Below are positions 9,801 through 23,378 of a stretch of 64,000 bases of DNA, one piece after another (within the stretch, counting starts at the first letter, position 1; each line of letters starts with the position of its first letter). The notes under the pieces were generated by a model. That model ran no database searches. It was given only the letters and a program-made list of their open reading frames with translations, and was not told the DNA's origin. This stretch comes from Peronospora farinosa (lineage: Eukaryota; Oomycota; Peronosporomycetes; Peronosporales; Peronosporaceae), in NCBI GenBank assembly GCA_947646735.1, contig CANTFK010000478.1:32989-96988 (forward strand), written 5' to 3'. A program made the translations under genes and the position numbers.

Positions 9801-12800
9801 TCCAAAACGGCTCCATATCCTGCTGAATAGCCTCCATGTTGCTACGTAACTTGGCTGTTTCTTCGTTGTGACTCTCGAAAATACCCTGTAGCACTTGCTC
9901 TTGAGTTTCGCCTGCAATTTCTCAACCTCCTTTTCCAACTCCGGCACTAGCTCCTCATTTTCCTGCACTTTTTGCCCAAATTGTTCTTCTGTTTCTTTAG
10001 CTCTTTCTTCTGCATTGACTGCAGCTCCTTCTGCTGTTCCTTGGCGTATTTTAGCTCTTCTCGCAACTTCGCTTCTTGCTTTTCAAAGTCAGCGTATTTC
10101 GACTTTGTCTCGTCCACTTGTTTGGCAAGCTCTTCACTCGTTGGTACAAAGCTTCAACAAACTGCAATTCTTCACGGTTTGTCGACATGCGTGCTAGCTC
10201 TGCTTGAATTAGGCCTGCAACTCATCACGTTTAGACTCACACAACTTGCGGTTCTTTGACGCCTCTTGGATCCAAAATTGGTACAGAATGTTTGTTGTCA
10301 TGTACCCTTCCTTCTCTTTACGGAGATACTCAAGCGCTTCGGCACGAGATCCTTCCAGATGTGGGTTTTGCCATGGATTACTGCCTGATCTCATTGACGG
10401 TTCGCCATCTGCACGCTTCTCATTCTGGTCTTCTTCGAGCCTGCGCAGGTTCACTTCGGCTCGACTATACCGCAGGCGTTGGCTTCAAGTGCCTTCTTAC
10501 AGGCTCCTCTACAAGCTGGATCTACGTCCGTTGTGTTGATCACTGACCGCAAAGCATTCATTTCTGTCCAAAACGGCTCCATATCCTGCTGAATAGCCTC
10601 CATGTTGCTACGTAACTTGGCTGTTTCTTCGTTGTGACTCTCGAAAATACCCTGTAGCACTTGCTCTTGAGTTTCGCCTGCAATTTCTCTACTTCCTTTT
10701 CCAACTCCGGCACTAGCTCCTCATTTTCGTGCACTTTTTGCCCAAATTGTTCTTCTGTTTCTTTAGCTCTTTCTTCTGCATTGACTGCAGCTCCTTCTGC
10801 TGTTCCTTGGCGTATTTTAGCTCTTCTCGCAACTTCGCTTCTTGCTTTTCAAAGTCAGCGTATTTCGACTTTGTCTCGTCCACTTGTTTGGCAAGCTCTT
10901 CACTCGTTGGTACAAAGCTTCAACAAACTGCAATTCTTCACGGTTTGTCGACATGCGTGCTAGCTCTGCTTGAATTAGGCCTGCAACTCATCACGTTTAG
11001 ACTCACACAACTTGCGGTTCTTTGACGCCTCTTGGATCCAAAATTGGTACAGAATGTTTGTTGTCATGTACCCTTCCTTCTCTTTACGGAGATACTCAAG
11101 CGCTTCGGCACGAAATCCTTCCAGATGTGGGTTTTGCCATGGATTACTGCCTGATCTCATTGACGGTTCGCCATCTGCACGCTTCTCATTCTGGTCTTCT
11201 TCGAGCCTGCGCAGGTTCACTTCGGCTCGACTATACCGCAGGCGTTGGCTTCAAGTGCCTTCTTACAGGCTCCTCTACAAGCTGGATCTACGTCCGTTGT
11301 GCTGATCACTGACCGCAAAGCATTCATTTCTGTCCAAAACGGCTCCATATCCTGCTGAATAGCCTCCATGTTGCTACGTAACTTGGCTGTTTCTTCGTTG
11401 TGACTCTCGAAAATACCCTGTAGCACTTGCTCTTGAGTTTCGCCTGCAATTTCTCAACCTCCTTTTCCAACTCCGGCACTAGCTCTTCATTTTCGTGCAC
11501 TTTTTGCCCAAATTGTTCTTCTGTTTCTTTAGCTCTTTCTTCTGCATTGACTGCAGCTCCTTCTGCTGTTCCTTGGCGTATTTTAGCTCTTCTCGCAACT
11601 TCGCTTCTTGCTTTTCAAAGTCAGCGTATTTCGACTTTGTCTCGTCCACTTGTTTGGCAAGCTCTTCACTCGTTGGTACAAAGCTTCAACAAACTGCAAT
11701 TCTTCACGGTTTGTCGACATGCGTGCTAGCTCTGCTTGAATTAGGCCTGCAACTCATCACGTTTAGACTCACACAACTTGCGGTTCTTTGACGCCTCTTG
11801 GATCCAAAATTGGTACAGAATGTTTGTTGTCATGTACCCTTCCTTCTCTTTACGGAGATACTCAAGCGCTTCGGCACGAGGTCCTTCCAGATGTGGGTTT
11901 TGCCATGGATTACTGCCTGATCTCATTGACGGTTCGCCATCTGCACGCTTCTCATTCTGGTCTTCTTCGAGCCTGCGCAGGTTCACTTCGGCTCGACTAT
12001 ACCGCAGGCGTTGGCTTCAAGTGCCTTCTTACAGGCTCCTCTACAAGCTGGATCTACGTCCGTTGTGCTGATCACTGACCGCAAAGCATTCATTTCTGTC
12101 CAAAACGGCTCCATATCCTGCTGAATAGCCTCCATGTTGCTACGTAACTTGGCTGTTTCTTCGTTGTGACTCTCGAAAATACCCTGTAGCACTTGCTCTT
12201 GAGTTTCGCCTGCAATTTCTCTACTTCCTTTTCCAACTCCGGCACTAGCTCCTCATTTTCGTGCACTTTTTGCCCAAATTGTTCTTCTGTTTCTTTAGCT
12301 CTTTCTTCTGCATTGACTGCAGCTCCTTCTGCTGTTCCTTGGCGTATTTTAGCTCTTCTCGCAACTTCGCTTCTTGCTTTTCAAAGTCAGCGTATTTCGA
12401 CTTTGTCTCGTCCACTTGTTTGGCAAGCTCTTCACTCGTTGGTACAAAGCTTCAACAAACTGCAATTCTTCACGGTTTGTCGACATGCGTGCTAGCTCTG
12501 CTTGAATTAGGCCTGCAACTCATCACGTTTAGACTCACACAACTTGCGGTTCTTTGACGCCTCTTGGATCCAAAATTGGTACAGAATGTTTGTTGTCATG
12601 TACCCTTCCTTCTCTTTACGGAGATACTCAAGCGCTTCGGCACGAGGTCCTTCCAGATGTGGGTTTTGCCATGGATTACTGCCTGATCTCATTGACGGTT
12701 CGCCATCTGCACGCTTCTCATTCTGGTCTTCTTCGAGCCTGCGCAGGTTCACTTCGGCTCGACTATACCGCAGGCGTTGGCTTCAAGTGCCTTCTTACAG

Positions 12801-14741
12801 GCTCCTCTACAAGCTGGATCTACGTCCGTTGTGCTGATCACTGACCGCAAAGCATTCATTTCTGTCCAAAACGGCTCCATATCCTGCTGAATAGCCTCCA
12901 TGTTGCTACGTAACTTGGCTGTTTCTTCGTTGTGACTCTCGAAAATACCCTGTAGCACTTGCTCTTGAGTTTCGCCTGCAATTTCTCTACTTCCTTTTCC
13001 AACTCCGGCACTAGCTCCTCATTTTCGTGCACTTTTTGCCCAAATTGTTCTTCTGTTTCTTTAGCTCTTTCTTCTGCATTGACTGCAGCTCCTTCTGCTG
13101 TTCCTTGGCGTATTTTAGCTCTTCTCGCAACTTCGCTTCTTGCTTTTCAAAGTCAGCGTATTTCGACTTTGTCTCGTCCACTTGTTTGGCAAGCTCTTCA
13201 CTCGTTGGTACAAAGCTTCAACAAACTGCAATTCTTCACGGTTTGTCGACATGCGTGCTAGCTCTGCTTGAATTAGGCCTGCAACTCATCACGTTTAGAC
13301 TCACACAACTTGCGGTTCTTTGACGCCTCTTGGATCCAAAATTGGTACAGAATGTTTGTTGTCATGTACCCTTCCTTCTCTTTACAGAGATACTCAAGCG
13401 CTTCGGCACGAAATCCTTCCAGATGTGGGTTTTGCCATGAATTACTGCCTGATCTCATTGACGGTTCGCCATCTGCACGCTTCTCATTCTGGTCTTCTTC
13501 GAGCCTGCGCAGGTTCACTTCGGCTCGACTATACCGCAGGCGTTGGCTTCAAGTGCCTTCTTACAGGCTCCTCTACAAGCTGGATCTACGTCCGTTGTGC
13601 TGATCACTGACCGCAAAGCATTCATTTCTGTCCAAAACGGCTCCATATCCTGCTGAATAGCCTCCATGTTGCTACGTAACTTGGCTGTTTCTTCGTTGTG
13701 ACTCTCGAAAATACCCTGTAGCACTTGCTCTTGAGTTTCGCCTGCAATTTCTCAACCTCCTTTTCCAACTCCGGCACTAGCTCTTCATTTTCGTGCACTT
13801 TTTGCCCAAATTGTTCTTCTGTTTCTTTAGCTCTTTCTTCTGCATTGACTGCAGCTCCTTCTGCTGTTCCTTGGCGTATTTTAGCTCTTCTCGCAACTTC
13901 GCTTCTTGCTTTTCAAAGTCAGCGTATTTCGACTTTGTCTCGTCCACTTGTTTGGCAAGCTCTTCACTCGTTGGTACAAAGCTTCAACAAACTGCAATTC
14001 TTCACGGTTTGTCGACATGCGTGCTAGCTCTGCTTGAATTAGGCCTGCAACTCATCACGTTTAGACTCACACAACTTGCGGTTCTTTGACGCCTCTTGGA
14101 TCCAAAATTGGTACAGAATGTTTGTTGTCATGTACCCTTCCTTCTCTTTACAGAGATACTCAAGCGCTTCGGCACGAAATCCTTCCAGATGTGGGTTTTG
14201 CCATGGATTACTGCCTGATCTCATTGACGGTTCGCCATCTGCACGCTTCTCATTCTGGTCTTCTTCGAGCCTGCGCAGGTTCACTTCGGCTCGACTATAC
14301 CGCAGGCGTTGGCTTCAAGTGCCTTCTTACAGGCTCCTCTACAAGCTGGATCTACGTCCGTTGTGCTGATCACTGACCGCAAAGCATTCATTTCTGTCCA
14401 AAACGGCTCCATATCCTGCTGAATAGCCTCCATGTTGCTACGTAACTTGGCTGTTTCTTCGTTGTGACTCTCGAAAATACCCTGTAGCACTTGCTCTTGA
14501 GTTTCGCCTGCAATTTCTCAACCTCCTTTTCCAACTCCGGCACTAGCTCTTCATTTTCGTGCACTTTTTGCCCAAATTGTTCTTCTGTTTCTTTAGCTCT
14601 TTCTTCTGCATTGACTGCAGCTCCTTCTGCTGTTCCTTGGCGTATTTTAGCTCTTCTCGCAACTTCGCTTCTTGCTTTTCAAAGTCAGCGTATTTCGACT
14701 TTGTCTCGTCCACTTGTTTGGCAAGCTCTTCACTCGTTGGT

Positions 14742-17700
14742 ACAAAGCTTCAACAAACTGCAATTCTTCACGGTTTGTCGACATGCGTGCTAGCTCTGCT
14801 TGAATTAGGCCTGCAACTCATCACGTTTAGACTCACACAACTTGCGGTTCTTTGACGCCTCTTGGATCCAAAATTGGTACAGAATGTTTGTTGTCATGTA
14901 CCCTTCCTTCTCTTTACGGAGATACTCAAGCGCTTCGGCACGAAATCCTTCCAGATGTGGGTTTTGCCATGGATTACTGCCTGATCTCATTGACGGTTCG
15001 CCATCTGCACGCTTCTCATTCTGGTCTTCTTCGAGCCTGCGCAGGTTCACTTCGGCTCGACTATACCGCAGGCGTTGGCTTCAAGTGCCTTCTTACAGGC
15101 TCCTCTACAAGCTGGATCTACGTCCGTTGTGTTGATCACTGACCGCAAAGCATTCATTTCTGTCCAAAACGGCTCCATATCCTGCTGAATAGCCTCCATG
15201 TTGCTACGTAACTTGGCTGTTTCTTCGTTGTGACTCTCGAAAATACCCTGTAGCACTTGCTCTTGAGTTTCGCCTGCAATTTCTCAACCTCCTTTTCCAA
15301 CTCCGGCACTAGCTCTTCATTTTCGTGCACTTTTTGCCCAAATTGTTCTTCTGTTTCTTTAGCTCTTTCTTCTGCATTGACTGCAGCTCCTTCTGCTGTT
15401 CCTTGGCGTATTTTAGCTCTTCTCGCAACTTCGCTTCTTGCTTTTCAAAGTCAGCGTATTTCGACTTTGTCTCGTCCACTTGTTTGGCAAGCTCTTCACT
15501 CGTTGGTACAAAGCTTCAACAAACTGCAATTCTTCACGGTTTGTCGACATGCGTGCTAGCTCTGCTTGAATTAGGCCTGCAACTCATCACGTTTAGACTC
15601 ACACAACTTGCGGTTCTTTGACGCCTCTTGGATCCAAAATTGGTACAGAATGTTTGTTGTCATGTACCCTTCCTTCTCTTTACAGAGATACTCAAGCGCT
15701 TCGGCACGAAATCCTTCCAGATGTGGGTTTTGCCATGGATTACTGCCTGATCTCATTGACGGTTCGCCATCTGCACGCTTCTCATTCTGGTCTTCTTCGA
15801 GCCTGCGCAGGTTCACTTCGGCTCGACTATACCGCAGGCGTTGGCTTCAAGTGCCTTCTTACAGGCTCCTCTACAAGCTGGATCTACGTCCGTTGTGCTG
15901 ATCACTGACCGCAAAGCATTCATTTCTGTCCAAAACGGCTCCATATCCTGCTGAATAGCCTCCATGTTGCTACGTAACTTGGCTGTTTCTTCGTTGTGAC
16001 TCTCGAAAATACCCTGTAGCACTTGCTCTTGAGTTTCGCCTGCAATTTCTCTACTTCCTTTTCCAACTCCGGCACTAGCTCCTCATTTTCGTGCACTTTT
16101 TGCCCAAATTGTTCTTCTGTTTCTTTAGCTCTTTCTTCTGCATTGACTGCAGCTCCTTCTGCTGTTCCTTGGCGTATTTTAGCTCTTCTCGCAACTTCGC
16201 TTCTTGCTTTTCAAAGTCAGCGTATTTCGACTTTGTCTCGTCCACTTGTTTGGCAAGCTCTTCACTCGTTGGTACAAAGCTTCAACAAACTGCAATTCTT
16301 CACGGTTTGTCGACATGCGTGCTAGCTCTGCTTGAATTAGGCCTGCAACTCATCACGTTTAGACTCACACAACTTGCGGTTCTTTGACGCCTCTTGGATC
16401 CAAAATTGGTACAGAATGTTTGTTGTCATGTACCCTTCCTTCTCTTTACGGAGATACTCAAGCGCTTCGGCACGAAATCCTTCCAGATGTGGGTTTTGCC
16501 ATGGATTACTGCCTGATCTCATTGACGGTTCGCCATCTGCACGCTTCTCATTCTGGTCTTCTTCGAGCCTGCGCAGGTTCACTTCGGCTCGACTATACCG
16601 CAGGCGTTGGCTTCAAGTGCCTTCTTACAGGCTCCTCTACAAGCTGGATCTACGTCCGTTGTGTTGATCACTGACCGCAAAGCATTCATTTCTGTCCAAA
16701 ACGGCTCCATATCCTGCTGAATAGCCTCCATGTTGCTACGTAACTTGGCTGTTTCTTCGTTGTGACTCTCGAAAATACCCTGTAGCACTTGCTCTTGAGT
16801 TTCGCCTGCAATTTCTCTACTTCCTTTTCCAACTCCGGCACTAGCTCCTCATTTTCGTGCACTTTTTGCCCAAATTGTTCTTCTGTTTCTTTAGCTCTTT
16901 CTTCTGCATTGACTGCAGCTCCTTCTGCTGTTCCTTGGCGTATTTTAGCTCTTCTCGCAACTTCGCTTCTTGCTTTTCAAAGTCAGCGTATTTCGACTTT
17001 GTCTCGTCCACTTGTTTGGCAAGCTCTTCACTCGTTGGTACAAAGCTTCAACAAACTGCAATTCTTCACGGTTTGTCGACATGCGTGCTAGCTCTGCTTG
17101 AATTAGGCCTGCAACTCATCACGTTTAGACTCACACAACTTGCGGTTCTTTGACGCCTCTTGGATCCAAAATTGGTACAGAATGTTTGTTGTCATGTACC
17201 CTTCCTTCTCTTTACAGAGATACTCAAGCGCTTCGGCACGAAATCCTTCCAGATGTGGGTTTTGCCATGGATTACTGCCTGATCTCATTGACGGTTCGCC
17301 ATCTGCACGCTTCTCATTCTGGTCTTCTTCGAGCCTGCGCAGGTTCACTTCGGCTCGACTATACCGCAGGCGTTGGCTTCAAGTGCCTTCTTACAGGCTC
17401 CTCTACAAGCTGGATCTACGTCCGTTGTGCTGATCACTGACCGCAAAGCATTCATTTCTGTCCAAAACGGCTCCATATCCTGCTGAATAGCCTCCATGTT
17501 GCTACGTAACTTGGCTGTTTCTTCGTTGTGACTCTCGAAAATACCCTGTAGCACTTGCTCTTGAGTTTCGCCTGCAATTTCTCTACTTCCTTTTCCAACT
17601 CCGGCACTAGCTCTTCATTTTCGTGCACTTTTTGCCCAAATTGTTCTTCTGTTTCTTTAGCTCTTTCTTCTGCATTGACTGCAGCTCCTTCTGCTGTTCC

Positions 17701-17805
17701 TTGGCGTATTTTAGCTCTTCTCGCAACTTCGCTTCTTGCTTTTCAAAGTCAGCGTATTTCGACTTTGTCTCGTCCACTTGTTTGGCAAGCTCTTCACTCG
17801 TTGGT
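14742..17805. repeat. alternating variants in macrosatellite copies 16-19
   Basis: Across copies 16, 17, 18 and 19 two sites alternate together: 'tttacggag' with 'gtgttgat' in copies 16 and 18, and 'tttacagag' with 'gtgctgat' in copies 17 and 19. This suggests a 1532-bp two-copy block that was itself duplicated. Other variant sites do not alternate, so later exchange or conversion has blurred the pattern. Confidence 0.55.
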
Positions 17806-20800
17806 ACAAAGCTTCAACAAACTGCAATTCTTCACGGTTTGTCGACATGCGTGCTAGCTCTGCTTGAATTAGGCCTGCAACTCATCACGTTTAGACTCAC
17901 ACAACTTGCGGTTCTTTGACGCCTCTTGGATCCAAAATTGGTACAGAATGTTTGTTGTCATGTACCCTTCCTTCTCTTTACAGAGATACTCAAGCGCTTC
18001 GGCACGAGGTCCTTCCAGATGTGGGTTTTGCCATGGATTACTGCCTGATCTCATTGACGGTTCGCCATCTGCACGCTTCTCATTCTGGTCTTCTTCGAGC
18101 CTGCGCAGGTTCACTTCGGCTCGACTATACCGCAGGCGTTGGCTTCAAGTGCCTTCTTACAGGCTCCTCTACAAGCTGGATCTACGTCCGTTGTGCTGAT
18201 CACTGACCGCAAAGCATTCATTTCTGTCCAAAACGGCTCCATATCCTGCTGAATAGCCTCCATGTTGCTACGTAACTTGGCTGTTTCTTCGTTGTGACTC
18301 TCGAAAATACCCTGTAGCACTTGCTCTTGAGTTTCGCCTGCAATTTCTCTACTTCCTTTTCCAACTCCGGCACTAGCTCTTCATTTTCGTGCACTTTTTG
18401 CCCAAATTGTTCTTCTGTTTCTTTAGCTCTTTCTTCTGCATTGACTGCAGCTCCTTCTGCTGTTCCTTGGCGTATTTTAGCTCTTCTCGCAACTTCGCTT
18501 CTTGCTTTTCAAAGTCAGCGTATTTCGACTTTGTCTCGTCCACTTGTTTGGCAAGCTCTTCACTCGTTGGTACAAAGCTTCAACAGACTGCAATTCTTCA
18601 CGGTTTGTCGACATGCGTGCTAGCTCTGCTTGAATTAGGCCTGCAACTCATCACGTTTAGACTCACACAACTTGCGGTTCTTTGACGCCTCTTGGATCCA
18701 AAATTGGTACAGAATGTTTGTTGTCATGTACCCTTCCTTCTCTTTACAGAGATACTCAAGCGCTTCGGCACGAAATCCTTCCAGATGTGGGTTTTGCCAT
18801 GGATTACTGCCTGATCTCATTGACGGTTCGCCATCTGCACGCTTCTCATTCTGGTCTTCTTCGAGCCTGCGCAGGTTCACTTCGGCTCGACTATACCGCA
18901 GGCGTTGGCTTCAAGTGCCTTCTTACAGGCTCCTCTACAAGCTGGATCTACGTCCGTTGTGCTGATCACTGACCGCAAAGCATTCATTTCTGTCCAAAAC
19001 GGCTCCATATCCTGCTGAATAGCCTCCATGTTGCTACGTAACTTGGCTGTTTCTTCGTTGTGACTCTCGAAAATACCCTGTAGCACTTGCTCTTGAGTTT
19101 CGCCTGCAATTTCTCTACTTCCTTTTCCAACTCCGGCACTAGCTCTTCATTTTCGTGCACTTTTTGCCCAAATTGTTCTTCTGTTTCTTTAGCTCTTTCT
19201 TCTGCATTGACTGCAGCTCCTTCTGCTGTTCCTTGGCGTATTTTAGCTCTTCTCGCAACTTCGCTTCTTGCTTTTCAAAGTCAGCGTATTTCGACTTTGT
19301 CTCGTCCACTTGTTTGGCAAGCTCTTCACTCGTTGGTACAAAGCTTCAACAAACTGCAATTCTTCACGGTTTGTCGACATGCGTGCTAGCTCTGCTTGAA
19401 TTAGGCCTGCAACTCATCACGTTTAGACTCACACAACTTGCGGTTCTTTGACGCCTCTTGGATCCAAAATTGGTACAGAATGTTTGTTGTCATGTACCCT
19501 TCCTTCTCTTTACAGAGATACTCAAGCGCTTCGGCACGAAATCCTTCCAGATGTGGGTTTTGCCATGGATTACTGCCTGATCTCATTGACGGTTCGCCAT
19601 CTGCACGCTTCTCATTCTGGTCTTCTTCGAGCCTGCGCAGGTTCACTTCGGCTCGACTATACCGCAGGCGTTGGCTTCAAGTGCCTTCTTACAGGCTCCT
19701 CTACAAGCTGGATCTACGTCCGTTGTGCTGATCACTGACCGCAAAGCATTCATTTCTGTCCAAAACGGCTCCATATCCTGCTGAATAGCCTCCATGTTGC
19801 TACGTAACTTGGCTGTTTCTTCGTTGTGACTCTCGAAAATACCCTGTAGCACTTGCTCTTGAGTTTCGCCTGCAATTTCTCTACTTCCTTTTCCAACTCC
19901 GGCACTAGCTCTTCATTTTCGTGCACTTTTTGCCCAAATTGTTCTTCTGTTTCTTTAGCTCTTTCTTCTGCATTGACTGCAGCTCCTTCTGCTGTTCCTT
20001 GGCGTATTTTAGCTCTTCTCGCAACTTCGCTTCTTGCTTTTCAAAGTCAGCGTATTTCGACTTTGTCTCGTCCACTTGTTTGGCAAGCTCTTCACTCGTT
20101 GGTACAAAGCTTCAACAAACTGCAATTCTTCACGGTTTGTCGACATGCGTGCTAGCTCTGCTTGAATTAGGCCTGCAACTCATCACGTTTAGACTCACAC
20201 AACTTGCGGTTCTTTGACGCCTCTTGGATCCAAAATTGGTACAGAATGTTTGTTGTCATGTACCCTTCCTTCTCTTTACAGAGATACTCAAGCGCTTCGG
20301 CACGAAGTCCTTCCAGATGTGGGTTTTGCCATGGATTACTGCCTGATCTCATTGACGGTTCGCCATCTGCACGCTTCTCATTCTGGTCTTCTTCGAGCCT
20401 GCGCAGGTTCACTTCGGCTCGACTATACCGCAGGCGTTGGCTTCAAGTGCCTTCTTACAGGCTCCTCTACAAGCTGGATCTACGTCCGTTGTGCTGATCA
20501 CTGACCGCAAAGCATTCATTTCTGTCCAAAACGGCTCCATATCCTGCTGAATAGCCTCCATGTTGCTACGTAACTTGGCTGTTTCTTCGTTGTGACTCTC
20601 GAAAATACCCTGTAGCACTTGCTCTTGAGTTTCGCCTGCAATTTCTCTACTTCCTTTTCCAACTCCGGCACTAGCTCTTCATTTTCGTGCACTTTTTGCC
20701 CAAATTGTTCTTCTGTTTCTTTAGCTCTTTCTTCTGCATTGACTGCAGCTCCTTCTGCTGTTCCTTGGCGTATTTTAGCTCTTCTCGCAACTTCGCTTCT

Positions 20801-20869
20801 TGCTTTTCAAAGTCAGCGTATTTCGACTTTGTCTCGTCCACTTGTTTGGCAAGCTCTTCACTCGTTGGT

Positions 20870-23167
20870 ACAAAGCTTCAACAGACTGCAATTCTTCACG
20901 GTTTGTCTACATGCGTGCTAGCTCTGCTTGAATTAGGCCTGCAACTCATCACGTTTAGACTCACACAACTTGCGGTTCTTTGACGCCTCTTGGATCCAAA
21001 ATTGGTACAGAATGTTTGTTGTCATGTACCCTTCCTTCTCTTTACAGAGATACTCAAGCGCTTCGGCACGAAATCCTTCCAGATGTGGGTTTTGCCATGG
21101 ATTACTGCCTGATCTCATTGACGGTTCGCCATCTGCACGCTTCTCATTCTGGTCTTCTTCGAGCCTGCGCAGGTTCACTTCGGCTCGACTATACCGCAGG
21201 CGTTGGCTTCAAGTGCCTTCTTACAGGCTCCTCTACAAGCTGGATCTACGTCCGTTGTGCTGATCACTGACCGCAAAGCATTCATTTCTGTCCAAAACGG
21301 CTCCATATCCTGCTGAATAGCCTCCATGTTGCTACGTAACTTGGCTGTTTCTTCTTTGTGACTCTCGAAAATACCCTGTAGCACTTGCTCTTGAGTTTCG
21401 CCTGCACTTTCTCTACTTCCTTTTCCAACTCCGGCACTAGCTCTTCATTTTCGTGCACTTTTTGCCCAAATTGTTCTTCTGTTTCTTTAGCTCTTTCTTC
21501 TGCATTGACTGCAGCTCCTTCTGCTGTTCCTTGGCGTATTTTAGCTCTTCTCGCAACTTCGCTTCTTGCTTTTCAAAGTCAGCGTATTTCGACTTTGTCT
21601 CGTCCACTTGTTTGGCAAGCTCTTCACTCGTTGGTACAAAGCTTCAACAAACTGCAATTCTTCACGGTTTGTCTACATGCGTGCTAGCTCTGCTTGAATT
21701 AGGCCTGCAACTCATCACGTTTAGACTCACACAACTTGCGGTTCTTTGACGCCTCTTGGATCCAAAATTGGTACAGAATGTTTGTTGTCATGTACCCTTC
21801 CTTCTCTTTACAGAGATACTCAAGCGCTTCGGCACAAAATCCTTCCAGATGTGGGTTTTGCCATGGATTACTGCCTGATCTCATTGACGGTTCGCCATCT
21901 GCACGCTTCTCATTCTGGTCTTCTTCGAGCCTGCGCAGGTTCACTTCGGCTCGACTATACCGCAGGCGTTGGCTTCAAGTGCCTTCTTACAGGCTCCTCT
22001 ACAAGCTGGATCTACGTCCGTTGTGCTGATCACTGACCGCAAAGCATTCATTTCTGTCCAAAACGGCTCCATATCCTGCTGAATAGCCTCCATGTTGCTA
22101 CGTAACTTGGCTGTTTCTTCTTTGTGACTCTCGAAAATACCCTGTAGCACTTGCTCTTGAGTTTCGCCTGCAATTTCTCAACCTCCTTTTCCAATTCCGG
22201 CACTAGCTCCTCATTTTCGTGCACTTTTTGCCCAAATTGTTCTTCTGTTTCTTTAGCTCTTTCTTCTGCATTGACTGCAGCTCCTTCTGCTGTTCCTTGG
22301 CGTATTTTAGCTCTTCTCGCAACTTCGCTTCTTGCTTTTCAAAGTCAGCGTATTTCGACTTTGTCTCGTCCACTTGTTTGGCAAGCTCTTCACTCGTTGG
22401 TACAAAGCTTCAACAAACTGCAATTCTTCACGGTTTGTCGACATGCGTGCTAGCTCTGCTTGAATTAGGCCTGCAACTCATCACGTTTAGACTCACACAA
22501 CTTGCGGTTCTTTGACGCCTCTTGGATCCAAAATTGGTACAGAATGTTTGTTGTCATGTACCCTTCCTTCTCTTTACAGAGATACTCAAGCGCTTCGGCA
22601 CAAAATCCTTCCAGATGTGGGTTTTGCCATGGATTACTGCCTGATCTCATTGACGGTTCGCCATCTGCACGCTTCTCATTCTGGTCTTCTTCGAGCCTGC
22701 GCAGGTTCACTTCGGCTCGACTATACCGCAGGCGTTGGCTTCAAGTGCCTTCTTACAGGCTCCTCTACAAGCTGGATCTACGTCCGTTGTGTTGATCACT
22801 GACCGCAAAGCATTCATTTCTGTCCAAAACGGCTCCATATCCTGCTGAATAGCCTCCATGTTGCTACGTAACTTGGCTGTTTCTTCGTTGTGACTCTCGA
22901 AAATACCCTGTAGCACTTGCTCTTGAGTTTCGCCTGCAATTTCTCTACTTCCTTTTCCAACTCCGGCACTAGCTCTTCATTTTCGTGCACTTTTTGCCCA
23001 AATTGTTCTTCTGTTTCTTTAGCTCTTTCTTCTGCATTGACTGCAGCTCCTTCTGCTGTTCCTTGGCGTATTTTAGCTCTTCTCGCAACTTCGCTTCTTG
23101 CTTTTCAAAGTCAGCGTATTTCGACTTTGTCTCGTCCACTTGTTTGGCAAGCTCTTCACTCGTTGGT
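20870..23167. repeat. macrosatellite copies 24-26 sharing private variants
   Basis: Three variants each occur in exactly two adjacent copies and nowhere else: 'gtttgtctacatg' near 20901 and 21667, 'ttcttctttgtg' near 21349 and 22115, and 'ggcacaaaatcc' near 21831 and 22597. Their staggered positions span more than one unit, so at least two local duplication or conversion events occurred at this end. Confidence 0.75.
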
Positions 23168-23378
23168 ACAAAGCTTCAACAAACTGCAATTCTTCACGGT
23201 TTGTCGACATGCGTGCTAGCTCTGCTTGAATTAGGCCTGCAACTCATCACGTTTAGACTCACACAACTTGCGGTTCTTTGACGCCTCTTGGATCCAAAAT
23301 TGGTACAGAATGTTTGTTGTCATGTACCCTTCCTTCTCTTTACAGAGATACTCAAGCGCTTCGGCACGAAATCCTTCC
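23168..23378. repeat. truncated last macrosatellite copy and right boundary
   Basis: Copy 27 follows the unit consensus for 211 bp and breaks off after 'cacgaaatccttcc' at 23378, where other copies continue 'agatgtggg'. The following sequence (tatcgcacatcg) is unique. No target-site duplication or terminal inverted repeat is visible at this edge. Confidence 0.9.

Larger units (their letters stand above)
3252..23378 (-). repeat. 766-bp macrosatellite, 26 full copies plus one partial
   Basis: Copies begin at 3252, 4017, 4782, 5549, 6315, 7082 and 7848, then every 766 bp from 8614 to 23168. Copies 1 and 2 are 765 bp (one T fewer in a T run), copies 3 and 5 are 767 bp, and the rest are 766 bp. 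Copies are nearly identical, differing at a small set of recurrent sites. The minus strand of a unit reads as a coiled-coil protein split over frames. In order these are a segment with EELAKQVDETKSKYADFEKQ, a Glu/Lys-rich helix ending EVEKLQAKLK, a 69-codon frame beginning MLQGIFESHNEETAKLRSN, and an 81-codon frame beginning MNLRRLEEDQNEKRADGEPS. The breaks occur at the same places in nearly all copies, so they predate amplification. I cannot name the parent protein. Confidence 0.97.

Noticed and set aside
3252..23378. CRISPR-like or LTR-array interpretation of the regular 766-bp spacing
   Set aside because: The whole unit is repeated without unique spacers, and there are no terminal inverted repeats, target-site duplications or polymerase sequence.
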